From NCBI GenBank assembly GCA_965223305.1, contig CBDCWT010000013.1, forward strand, positions 1-64,000: a stretch of DNA of 64,000 nucleotides. Direction: 5' to 3'. Origin of the DNA: CBDCWT01 sp965223305. GTDB lineage: Bacteria; Planctomycetota; Planctomycetia; Pirellulales; Pirellulaceae. The translations under genes and the position numbers were made by a program. Below the pieces are notes generated by a model that was not told the origin of the DNA, did not search any database, and saw only the letters and a list, made by a program, of their open reading frames with translations. Shown piece after piece: positions 57,082 through 64,000 of the stretch (positions are counted from its first letter, which is position 1; every line of letters begins with the position of its first letter).

Positions 57082-58026
57082 ATGACCTGCACCGTAGGGA
57101 AGTTCCTCACCATCACCGGCATTTGGGGGATGCTGTTGACGTCGTCGACGCTGGCGATTGCTGAAGACGGAGCGAGTGGCATTGCGGCATCTGTAGCGGA
57201 TCTAAAAGCGATCACGGCCAAGTGGCAGGGGGAACGTTACCCTGACGGCCGGCCGCGCGTCTCGGACGATCTGCTGCGGCGTATGAAAACGGTCTCAATC
57301 GAAGAAGCCTGGGCGGTGCTGCTCGAACACGGCTACGAAAATCAGTTCGAAGGCGGCTGGGTGATGCTGCGCTCGGACGAGTCTTTTGTCGGCCGCGCGT
57401 TAACTGCCAACTATCTGCCAAGCCGTCCTGATTTGGACGAACGGATCATGCAGACCGGTGAGGTCGAAGGGCGCATCGGACCCTCGAACTCCTGGCCGAT
57501 CGACATGTTGCAAAAAGGCGATGTGTACGTGGCGGCCGGATATGGCAAGGTGACCGACGGTACCTTGATCGGCGACAATCTTGGCAATGCCATCTACTCG
57601 CGATCGGGCACCGGTGTCGTGTTCGACGCCGGCTCGCGCGACCTAGCGGGCCTCCAGCGAATCAAGGGATTTAACGCGTTCGTGCGCGGCTGGGACCCTT
57701 CGATCATGAAGAACATGGTCATGGCGTCGATCAACCGGCCGATTCGGATTGGAAAAATCACGGTCTTACCGGGCGACGTGATCATTGCCAACGGCGAGGG
57801 TGTGATTGCCATCCCGGCGCACCTAGCCGAGGAAGTCGTCGTGACTGCGGAAGTCATCGCTCTGAAGGATCAATTCGGTCACGCTAGACTGCGGGACGGT
57901 GTTTACACACCGGGCCAGATCGATGTCGATTGGACCGACGAAATCAAAGACGATTTCTTCCGCTGGCTGGAACGGCATCCCAACAAGCCGTCGTTGTCGC
58001 GTGAGGAGATTGCCGAGCACCTGTGA
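57082..58026 (+). CDS. Exported RraA-like (aldolase-fold) protein
   Basis: 314 residues. A signal peptide (FLTITGIWGMLLTSSTLAIA) leads to the RraA/HMG-aldolase fold: WPIDMLQKGDVYVAAGYGKVTDGTLIGDNLGNAIYSRSGTGVVFDAGSRD, with the conserved GDxxxxD and later RPIRIGKITVLPGDVIIANGEGV. RraA-like proteins include 4-hydroxy-4-methyl-2-oxoglutarate aldolases. An exported version is unusual. The ATG has AGGAGA-like CGGAGAATGAACC upstream. It precedes the SelA-like gene by about 330 bases on the same strand. Confidence 0.85.
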   Translation: MTCTVGKFLTITGIWGMLLTSSTLAIAEDGASGIAASVADLKAITAKWQGERYPDGRPRVSDDLLRRMKTVSIEEAWAVLLEHGYENQFEGGWVMLRSDESFVGRALTANYLPSRPDLDERIMQTGEVEGRIGPSNSWPIDMLQKGDVYVAAGYGKVTDGTLIGDNLGNAIYSRSGTGVVFDAGSRDLAGLQRIKGFNAFVRGWDPSIMKNMVMASINRPIRIGKITVLPGDVIIANGEGVIAIPAHLAEEVVVTAEVIALKDQFGHARLRDGVYTPGQIDVDWTDEIKDDFFRWLERHPNKPSLSREEIAEHL

Positions 58027-58356
58027 ACGCTTACTTCTAAATTGCATTTCCAGTCCCAGCAGGAGGTCGTGCAGCTGCTAACTTGTGCGTGATTTCGTCA
58101 CTCTCCCCTCGGGGAGAGTCGGCCCGAAGGGCCGGAGAGGGGGGAGCTACGCTTCGGTTTCGCTGAGGAACCGTGGGCTAACGCCCAGCGGCTGATTTGG
58201 AGCGTAGCCGAACTCGCCAGAGGGTAGCCGAACTCGCCAGAGTTTGGTGGATTGCATGAAGCGAAGAAAACTGCACAGCCTCCAAGCGGGAGTGCGAAGT
58301 GGAGTGAGCGTAGTTTACAGTCCATCAAAGTCCATTAACTCGCGGGGTACCAATTC
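58027..58356. repeat. Repeat cluster between RraA-like and SelA-like genes
   Basis: Contains CTCTCCCCTCGGGGAGAGT (58100-58118), the ACCGTGGGCTAACGCCCAGC repeat (58170-58196), and the two half-copies of CGAACTCGCCAGAG (58201-58260). Confidence 0.8.
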
Positions 58357-59598
58357 ATGAGCCGACCGCAAGCAAATCGTCGCACGTTCTTAGGTGCGCT
58401 GGCCACAATACCCGGTCTGAGACTGCTGATTCCTGATCAATCCCTTGCGGCCCAATCGAGCGGCGGGAGTGCAACGACTGTGGAGGCGAGTGCGGTGGGT
58501 CGCGATCTTATTTCTGAGTTGGGCGTACGGTCTTTCATCAATGCGGCGGGAACGTACACGGCCATGACCGGGTCGCTCATGCCACCGGAGGTGATCGCCG
58601 CAATACAAGTTGCTTCGCGCAAGTACGTGAAGCTGGAAGAGCTGCAAGACGCGGTTGGTGCCCGCATCGCTGAGTTGCTGCATTGCGAGTCGGCGCTGGT
58701 CAGTGCCGGTTGTGCTTCGGCGCTCTCGCTGGCCACAGCGGCGTGCGTTGCAGGGAACGATCTCCAAAAAATCCGCCGGTTACCAGATACCAGCCGGATG
58801 AAGAACGAGGTGATCATCCAGCGGACACATCGCGTCGGCTACGATCATGCCGTTCGAAACGCGGGTGTGCGGATGATCGAAGTCGAGACGCGGGAAGAGA
58901 TGGAGCGGAAGATCAACCCGCGGACGGCGATGATGTTCTTCTACAACGCCGCCGATCCGCGCGGCAAGATTCATCATGAGGAATTTGTTGAAATCGGCAA
59001 GAAGCACGGCGTACCGACGCTTAACGATGCGGCGGCCGATGTGCCTCCGGTGGAGAATTTGTGGCGTTATACCGAGATGGGATTCGACCTGGTTGCCTTC
59101 TCCGGCGGGAAAGGCATGCGGGGACCGCAGTCGGCAGGATTGTTGCTGGGCCGAAAGGAGCTGATCGAAGCCGCCAAGCTCAGCAATGTTCCCAACAGCG
59201 ACTCACTCTGCCGCACCAACAAGGTCAACAAGGAAGAGGTGGTGGGTATGCTGGCGGCACTCGAGTTGTTTCTGCAGCGCGATCACGATGCGGTTTGGAG
59301 AGACTGGGAGCAACGCTGCGAGACGATCACCGGGGCGTTGCAGGAGTTCGACGACATTCGCACCGAGGTCGAAGTGCCCAAGATTGCCAACGCCGTCCCA
59401 CACCTGCGGATCAGCTGGGACTACGAGCGGCGAGGGTCGACTCCCAAACAGGTGGCCGACAAGCTGCGCGCCGGCGAACCGAGCATCGAAGTCAACCCTG
59501 GCACAGGCGAGCAGCTGGTGATCGGAGTATGGATGATGCAGCCAGGCGACGCCGAAGTCGTGGGCCGGAGGATCCGCGAAGTTCTGGGGAAAACTTAA
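58357..59598 (+). CDS. Tat-exported SelA-like PLP-dependent enzyme
   Basis: 413 residues. The N-terminus is a Tat-type signal (NRRTFLGALATIPGLRLLIP). The rest is an aminotransferase-fold protein of the SelA/DgaE type: INAAGTYTAMTGSLMPPEV, VSAGCASALSLATAACVAG, NDAAADVPP, and the PLP lysine region FSGGKGMRGPQSAGLLLG. Relatives act on seryl-tRNA or on amino sugar acids (D-glucosaminate-6-phosphate). Export of a PLP enzyme is unusual. It is downstream of the RraA-like gene, and the pair may act in sugar-acid breakdown. Confidence 0.8.
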   Translation: MSRPQANRRTFLGALATIPGLRLLIPDQSLAAQSSGGSATTVEASAVGRDLISELGVRSFINAAGTYTAMTGSLMPPEVIAAIQVASRKYVKLEELQDAVGARIAELLHCESALVSAGCASALSLATAACVAGNDLQKIRRLPDTSRMKNEVIIQRTHRVGYDHAVRNAGVRMIEVETREEMERKINPRTAMMFFYNAADPRGKIHHEEFVEIGKKHGVPTLNDAAADVPPVENLWRYTEMGFDLVAFSGGKGMRGPQSAGLLLGRKELIEAAKLSNVPNSDSLCRTNKVNKEEVVGMLAALELFLQRDHDAVWRDWEQRCETITGALQEFDDIRTEVEVPKIANAVPHLRISWDYERRGSTPKQVADKLRAGEPSIEVNPGTGEQLVIGVWMMQPGDAEVVGRRIREVLGKT

Positions 59599-59739
59599 CT
59601 GTTTCCGCCATCTGCCAGCTGGCGATTGGGCGCACTGTTACCCAAAGTGTTACTAGCCGGCTTCAGCGCGTTCCACATCTCGTCGGCCACGTCATCGGCG
59701 TCCTGATCGACGTAGTAGGCCAGCGTTGCATTGCTTGAT
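59595..59739 (-). pseudogene. C-terminal remnant of a tyrosine integrase
   Basis: Reads SSNATLAYYVDQDADDVADEMWNAL to a stop that overlaps the SelA-like stop. ATLAYYVDxDADDVADELW is the usual end of tyrosine integrases, with the catalytic Tyr. The upstream part is absent, so this is a fossil of an integrated element. Confidence 0.5.
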
Positions 59740-59949
59740 ACTCGTGGTCTTCTTGCCACCTGTCATCGGGTCGCCGCATTGCATTTGGTAGTGCCTACGG
59801 TCGCTGAATTCGACGACAGCAACTTTCAGCTCCATTCTGATCCCCCCTCATTTGTTAGTAAAAAACGGACTTTCCAGATTGACGTGTGTTGCACGATCTC
59901 GGTCCTGGCCGATGCCGGACATCTCGAGCGGGATCGGGTGTTAGGGGCC

Positions 59950-60381
59950 ATGTCTGGTACGATGTTGGTCATGGCCGAGCCAAGACTGCAGTTTCGACTC
60001 TTGACGTTGATTGGCGCAACGTTTGTGGGCTGCCTGCTGATGGCTGCATTGTGCACATGGCCACCGAAGTATGGTTCCTTCGTTCTGCTCGGCCTCATTC
60101 TGATCGTGCCGCCACTTTTGGCTCTCGAGGTGTTGCAGTGCAGAGACTATCGGCGTGCTTTCTGCATCGGAGCAATGGTGCCGTGTTGGGCCCTGCTATT
60201 CCAAGTAACGGGTTCGCTCTTCTCAGCTATATTTCGCGGCGGTCCGATGACCGCGCGCCAGTTCGAGGACGCGCGTCTTGCCACTCTGATGATCTGGGGA
60301 GTAGCCGTCGGCTGCGGTTTGGTGTGCTGCCTTCGCGTCTGGACAATTCGTTGCGGCGAACGAGGAACGAATGACGGTTAG
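59950..60381 (+). CDS. Hypothetical membrane protein
   Basis: About 143 residues with roughly four transmembrane segments (LTLIGATFVGCLLMAALCTW, SFVLLGLILIVPPLLALEVL, CIGAMVPCWALLFQVTG, LMIWGVAVGCGLVCCL). It ends in a short charged tail. No family is recognised. The ATG at 59950 is the first of three nearby; 59962 is also possible. Confidence 0.55.
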   Translation: MSGTMLVMAEPRLQFRLLTLIGATFVGCLLMAALCTWPPKYGSFVLLGLILIVPPLLALEVLQCRDYRRAFCIGAMVPCWALLFQVTGSLFSAIFRGGPMTARQFEDARLATLMIWGVAVGCGLVCCLRVWTIRCGERGTNDG

Positions 60382-60483
60382 ATGGGACGGTTTTCCAAGG
60401 CTGACTGTTGGGACAGGTCTCGCGAACGAAGCGTGCCGAAACGGTGGTCTATCAAAACTCGCCTGACAAGTTGCTTTGCGACG

Positions 60484-60879
60484 TCATCTACGGTAGCTAC
60501 CGTCTGGCTCAAACGGGATTGGCTCAGGATGCGCCATGCACCAGTCAATCACCCGCTCATTCACAAAGTAGTACGTGCTGCCATCACCACTGAGATCGGG
60601 GCATGCCTCGTCGCGAATGATCTGCTCCACCGTTTCACGTATCTGCTGCTGCTCGTCTGCACAAAAGATGGGATCATTGGCGATGCTCTGCGCCACGAAC
60701 CGCCACATTGTTTCGTGATCCTCGTCCCAGTTGCAGTTTCCGTTTCGGTAGGCTTGGTCAACCAGTTTGCCAACGATGCGAACCAACTCACCCTGCAGTG
60801 TATTCGCAGGACCACTGGCTGGGACGTAAGCGTCCCACAGTCGTTGATGTTCCTTCTTCCAGTTGTAGTCCTTGGACAT
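60484..60879 (-). CDS. Hypothetical 131-residue protein
   Basis: Not recognised. It starts MSKDYNWKKEHQRLWDAYVP and continues through helical, acidic segments (LVRIVGKLVDQAYRNGNCNWDEDHETMWRFVAQSI) to FVNERVIDWCMAHPEPIPFEPD. There is no signal peptide. A longer start at 60894 adds five residues. It is convergent with the membrane gene and downstream of nothing in particular. Confidence 0.6.
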   Translation of the reverse strand: MSKDYNWKKEHQRLWDAYVPASGPANTLQGELVRIVGKLVDQAYRNGNCNWDEDHETMWRFVAQSIANDPIFCADEQQQIRETVEQIIRDEACPDLSGDGSTYYFVNERVIDWCMAHPEPIPFEPDGSYRR

Positions 60880-61125
60880 CGCCGTTGAGTCCATGGTTCG
60901 GAACAGAAACTCGTTCAGATACCGAGTGATTCCTGTCTAGCCGCCGTCCGACAAAACCTTCGATTGATGCCGCAGCCCGGCGAACAATCGAATTATGGCC
61001 GAAAAACCCGGTCCTGGAGTCTCCTTTTGCCATTCCAAAATCAAAATGCCAGAAACTAGTGGCGAGTGGCAGTTTTTTGGGACAGCAAAAATTCCTTCCG
61101 CGGAGGGGGGACTCTACTTGCTCTA

Positions 61126-61302
61126 GCCCGGATTATTCATGAAGATCGTCGCGAGAGGTTGTAAGTACGTTCGTGGCAAGGAAGGCGAGCAATTCTCCCG
61201 TAGGCGTATTGAAGCAATACGTCGAGGGAGAATTGTGAAGCATGACGAAGCCACGGATGGACTTACGACCTCGCAGCAGATCGCTCATGAATAATTCGGG
61301 CT
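61126..61302. mobile_element. TA-flanked MITE, copy 3 (inverted)
   Basis: A 177-bp element in the opposite orientation to copies 1 and 2, with ends GCCCGGATTATTCATGA / TCATGAATAATTCGGGC and flanking TA (61124-61125, 61303-61304). The central palindrome CGTATTGAAGCAATACG is conserved in all three copies. Confidence 0.8.
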
Positions 61303-61991
61303 AGCGTGTTCTCCCACCCGACGAAAACGCATCGGATTCATCGTCCGACGCAGTTTCATGAGGCTCCGCTTGCGTGCTGCGGTGTGAACGCCCGCTGGAC
61401 CAAATTGCGTCTTGTTAAAGTACGGTGGGCGCGTCGCGCCGCTAGCAACTGTCACGGGCCATGGTGGCGATAGGTGCCGTTTCGACAAGGCAAGTTCTAC
61501 CTCTTGATTGGCAAGTACTCAGCAGCGTACTCCAGAGGCATGTCGATCAAGGAAGCCTACCGGGAGACCGACCGCTGGAAGAAGAACGGCGGCAACCTAC
61601 CAGGGAAAGAGAAGGTGACGATCGTGAACCGGCCGTTGGTGACAATCCCAGGCGGCCGTCAGCCGGCTCGCGAAGAAGATCGAACAAGTTCAACCAGATC
61701 GGCCTTCTGCTGTGAACGGTTACAATGCCGACGACGTTCGAATCGGTTGTAACGAAGTGCCTCTGCTCTGTTGCTGAACGAATGAGTCGCAACGGTTAAG
61801 TTAGTGAAGACTCAGCCATATCTCCACAATTGCCCATGGGTTTCACTGCAGCTTGGGCGCGCTGCGGTACAATGACAATTGGCCACAGCCCTAAAATCGC
61901 CGGCTGTGCCGCGGCAGTCGCTAGGCTAGGTCTGGATTGATGTCCATCTCAAAAAACCCGCAGCTGTGTTTTTGACCGAGGAGTTTCACCA
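61303..61991. other. Spacer with a possible short gene
   Basis: The frame from about 61474 (MPFRQGKFYLLIGKYSAAYS, then GMSIKEAYRETDRWKKNGGN) has plausible composition for a short protein, but no family or ribosome site supports it. The rest shows no recognised feature. Confidence 0.3.
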
Positions 61992-62627
61992 GTGATTCTT
62001 AGAACCATCTCCCTCATCGCAGCAATCACCATCTCTTCAATCTGGGCACCGAGCGCTAACGCCGCCTTGATCTATGACCTCGCGAACTATCCCGCCGACC
62101 AGAACGGCCACTCGTTGTCGGGGACCATTACCACAACAGACACGGCGCCGGACGATGGTCAGCTGCTGGCCACGGAGATTCTATCCTGGGAAATTGACGT
62201 CATCGGTCCCCATGGTTTCAGCGGCGCAATGTCGGACGCGAACTCAAACACACTCGCGGCAGGAGTCGCGATCACGCCCACCGAGATTGTCCTACCCTAC
62301 CCGCAGATTATCGGAGTCTACGACTTTCAACTGTACATCAAAGACCACGCTGCAAGATTGGCATATGTCCGCGCGCACGAGCCGTTTGGTGTGGGATTCT
62401 TCAGCTTTTACACCGCGGAACGCCCCGCCGCACCGGACGCTTGGCACGTAGTAGAGCCTCTTATGAACAACTCTCCGCCGAACCATGGGACCGCACCGTG
62501 GGTCGTAGGAACTCGGGTTCCGGAGCCGTCAAGTCTCATGCTTCTGTGCTCTTTGGCGGGCGTCGCTCTCTTCCGTCGGTCACTCAAAGTGCTCGCCAAG
62601 AGTGGTCGACCGTCGCGACTTGCGTAA
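61992..62627 (+). CDS. PEP-CTERM sorted secreted protein
   Basis: 211 residues, GTG start with a GAGGAG site about 11 bases upstream. A signal peptide (LRTISLIAAITISSIWAPSANA) and a C-terminal PEP-CTERM signal VPEPSSLMLLCSLAGVALFRRSL bracket a beta-rich body (GTITTTDTAPDDGQLLATEILSWEID). As for the protein at 16652-17218, it would be sorted by an exosortase and placed outside the cell. The substrate or role is unknown. Confidence 0.8.
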   Translation: MILRTISLIAAITISSIWAPSANAALIYDLANYPADQNGHSLSGTITTTDTAPDDGQLLATEILSWEIDVIGPHGFSGAMSDANSNTLAAGVAITPTEIVLPYPQIIGVYDFQLYIKDHAARLAYVRAHEPFGVGFFSFYTAERPAAPDAWHVVEPLMNNSPPNHGTAPWVVGTRVPEPSSLMLLCSLAGVALFRRSLKVLAKSGRPSRLA

Positions 62628-63318
62628 GTTGGAGCGGGTCCTTCCACTCCGATCCACTGTTCGACGCGCAGGTGTAAATGACGAATGACAGTCGCGTAGA
62701 GGGCTTGTGTAAGTAACACCAGCACATTGATGTCCACGTGCAATAGTCGGTCATGATGTTTCTGTCCCAATGTTTCTGTCATGATCGAACTTGCGAGTTC
62801 GCATGACGTGCCAGTGATTCGGGAAAGAGGAAGAAGGGGCGCTTCATGTAGATCATGTCAAAAGAAGTAAACTGTAGACAGGATCAACATGATGAACAGG
62901 ATGAAGGGACGGCAACCCACAGCAGGATATCCATCGCAACAAACGTGTACGACGCTCGGGAGGGCGAGGCTCCTGCCGAGCCGAAAAGCATCGGAGTGCT
63001 AGATACTGTAGAAACCGTGGGCTAACGCCCAGCGGCTGATCTGCCAGGTCGCCAAACAGCCAAACATCAGCCGAGCCGCGTTAGCGGCTGGTTTCGTATC
63101 ACGGTCCCCGGCCATCCTGTTGATCCTGTAAATCCTGTCAACAAACAGAAGACAGGATCAACATGATGAACAGGATGGCGGGACGGCGACCCACGGCAGG
63201 ATACCCATCGCAACAAACGTGTAAGACGCTCGGGAGGGCGAGGCTCCTGCCGAGCCGTTTGACCACTTATCGGTCGTGTTTACTCTACTTCTGGCGGACG
63301 GCACACGGAGTGTGCCTG
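62628..63318. repeat. Repeat cluster at the end of the window
   Basis: Contains the ATCATGTCAAAAGAAG/GACAGGATCAACATGATG pairs (about 62850-62905 and 63110-63175), two copies of GGGAGGGCGAGGCTCCTGCC (62957-62984, 63231-63257), ACCGTGGGCTAACGCCCAGC (63014-63040), GCCGCGTTAGCGGCTGG (about 63073-63090), and GACGGCACACGGAGTGTGCC (63297-63323). No gene. Confidence 0.8.
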
Positions 63319-64000
63319 CTACAAGATCAACTCGAGGGAGTTGCCGCAGGTAGCGAACTCTCCCAACACAAGCCTAAAGAGGATGCTTCCATCCGCGATG
63401 TCTCGGCAGTCGACAGCCCCTTCTCTTGTAGCCGGCATGAGGATCGAGTGGTTATTGAGAACGACGAAATTCGACGAACTGCCTTCGGGCAACGTCGTTG
63501 CATAGAGATGTTTCGGCGGTAGCTGTGCCCGCGGCTCGGCGGCCAATTGCCACACGCGGACATTGCCGATCGATTCGCCTCGTCGGCTCAGCCACCTTTT
63601 GTCTACCGCACAGCCCGCAAGTCGATTGCCGCTTGGCGAGAAACTGAGGCTGGCAAACGCCGTTGGACCGTTGTAGTCGGCCAACTCAGTGTGAATTGGC
63701 TTCAGCTCTTCCATCTTATCCGCCGTCTCCCACACAAACAGCTCGCCCTGCCCACCGAGTACATAAGCGGCGGCGCGTTGGCCGTCGTCTGAAATGGCCA
63801 ACGCCGCCACACGACCGCCGAGTTCGCGGTGACCAATCTCCTTCATCGTCATCGCATCCCAGACAATCACGCGACCGGCCACGTCACCGGTGATTGCCTT
63901 GCCACCTGCCTTCGACCAAGCCGCGGAAACAACGGTCTCGGCATGGCCGACCATCACGCGGTTACCAGGACTCGCCTGCTCGTAGTCGCCGCAGACGTAA
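63319..64000 (-). CDS. WD40-repeat protein, 5'-truncated by window
   Basis: The frame is open to the window end, giving the C-terminal ~227 residues. WD40-like blades are visible: HAETVVSAAWSKAGGKAITGDVAGRVIVWD, ALAISDDGQRAAAYVLGGQGELFVWE, and FASLSFSPSGNRLAGCAVDKRWLSRRG...NVRVWQLA. The end, ADGSILFRLVLGEF, is typical of planctomycete proteins whose N-terminus is a kinase or c-heme domain, which lies outside the window. No signal peptide can be judged. Confidence 0.8.
   Translation of the reverse strand, partial: YVCGDYEQASPGNRVMVGHAETVVSAAWSKAGGKAITGDVAGRVIVWDAMTMKEIGHRELGGRVAALAISDDGQRAAAYVLGGQGELFVWETADKMEELKPIHTELADYNGPTAFASLSFSPSGNRLAGCAVDKRWLSRRGESIGNVRVWQLAAEPRAQLPPKHLYATTLPEGSSSNFVVLNNHSILMPATREGAVDCRDIADGSILFRLVLGEFATCGNSLELIL

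Overview
The window looks like a chromosomal segment of a planctomycete (Planctomycetota, probably Pirellulales). The basis is gene content: a DUF1549/DUF1553 + DUF1501 + WD40/cytochrome c operon, a very large PVC-type dehydrogenase/HEAT/cytochrome c protein, a sulfatase with a sodium symporter, Tat-exported sugar-isomerase-like and PLP enzymes, and PEP-CTERM proteins. Assignment below class level is a guess. The spacers carry several families of short palindromic repeats found across the whole window.

Layout. 1-5.5 kb holds core-like genes: a DUF11 repeat protein (5' end outside), a frameshifted adenosine deaminase, a methyltransferase, a DUF1801 protein, a DsrE-like lipoprotein and an exported nitrilase-family protein. 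5.5-6.9 kb is repeat-rich and has no gene I can support. 6.9-29.2 kb is an accessory island: an XRE regulator, an ADP-ribosylglycohydrolase, an ISAs1-type IS, a DUF6236-like protein, a PIN-domain gene broken by an in-frame TAG, a RelE/ParE-type toxin-antitoxin pair, a decayed tyrosine integrase, a VOC protein followed by a textbook integron attC site, a Shedu-like (DUF4263) nuclease fused to a degenerate Mrr-like domain, an IS200 copy and a broken FRG-domain gene. Inside the island (21.6-27.2 kb) sits a three-level nest: a 2,500-bp serine-recombinase element inside the tnpC gene of an IS66 element, which itself sits inside an IS4-type transposase remnant. Five directly repeated copies of a 17-bp motif (consensus TCGGYCACATCGCCCGA) lie between genes of the island.

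29.4-37 kb returns to core-like genes: tRNA-Cys, a cytochrome P450, a pseudopilin, PilT and a membrane spermidine-synthase-like gene with three +1 shifts. 37.4-45.4 kb is a four-gene minus-strand operon (TIM-barrel isomerase-like protein, DUF1501, DUF1549/1553, WD40-cytochrome c), divergent from a 1,423-residue SGNH/PVC-dehydrogenase/HEAT/cytochrome c protein. 50.4-51.8 kb holds a MoaD-like protein plus a BNR-repeat protein. 52-56.8 kb holds an NHL-repeat gene (frameshifted) and an operon of sulfatase, small membrane protein and sodium:solute symporter. 57-59.6 kb encodes an exported RraA-like protein and a Tat-exported SelA-like PLP protein. The end holds small hypotheticals, a PEP-CTERM protein and a WD40 protein running out of the window.

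Three copies of a ~177-bp TA-flanked palindromic MITE occur at 34.3, 51.8 and 61.1 kb; one is inserted in a repeat whose empty version is still present at 37.18 kb. About ten otherwise well-conserved genes carry single-base frameshifts or a nonsense codon. Whether this is real decay or consensus error needs the reads; +1 shifts predominate, two of them in runs of five G.

How the genes might work together: the sulfatase/symporter, RraA-like, SelA-like and SGNH/dehydrogenase genes suggest breakdown of sulfated or acetylated polysaccharide in the periplasm. The island looks like a landing zone for cassettes, defence-like genes and transposons.
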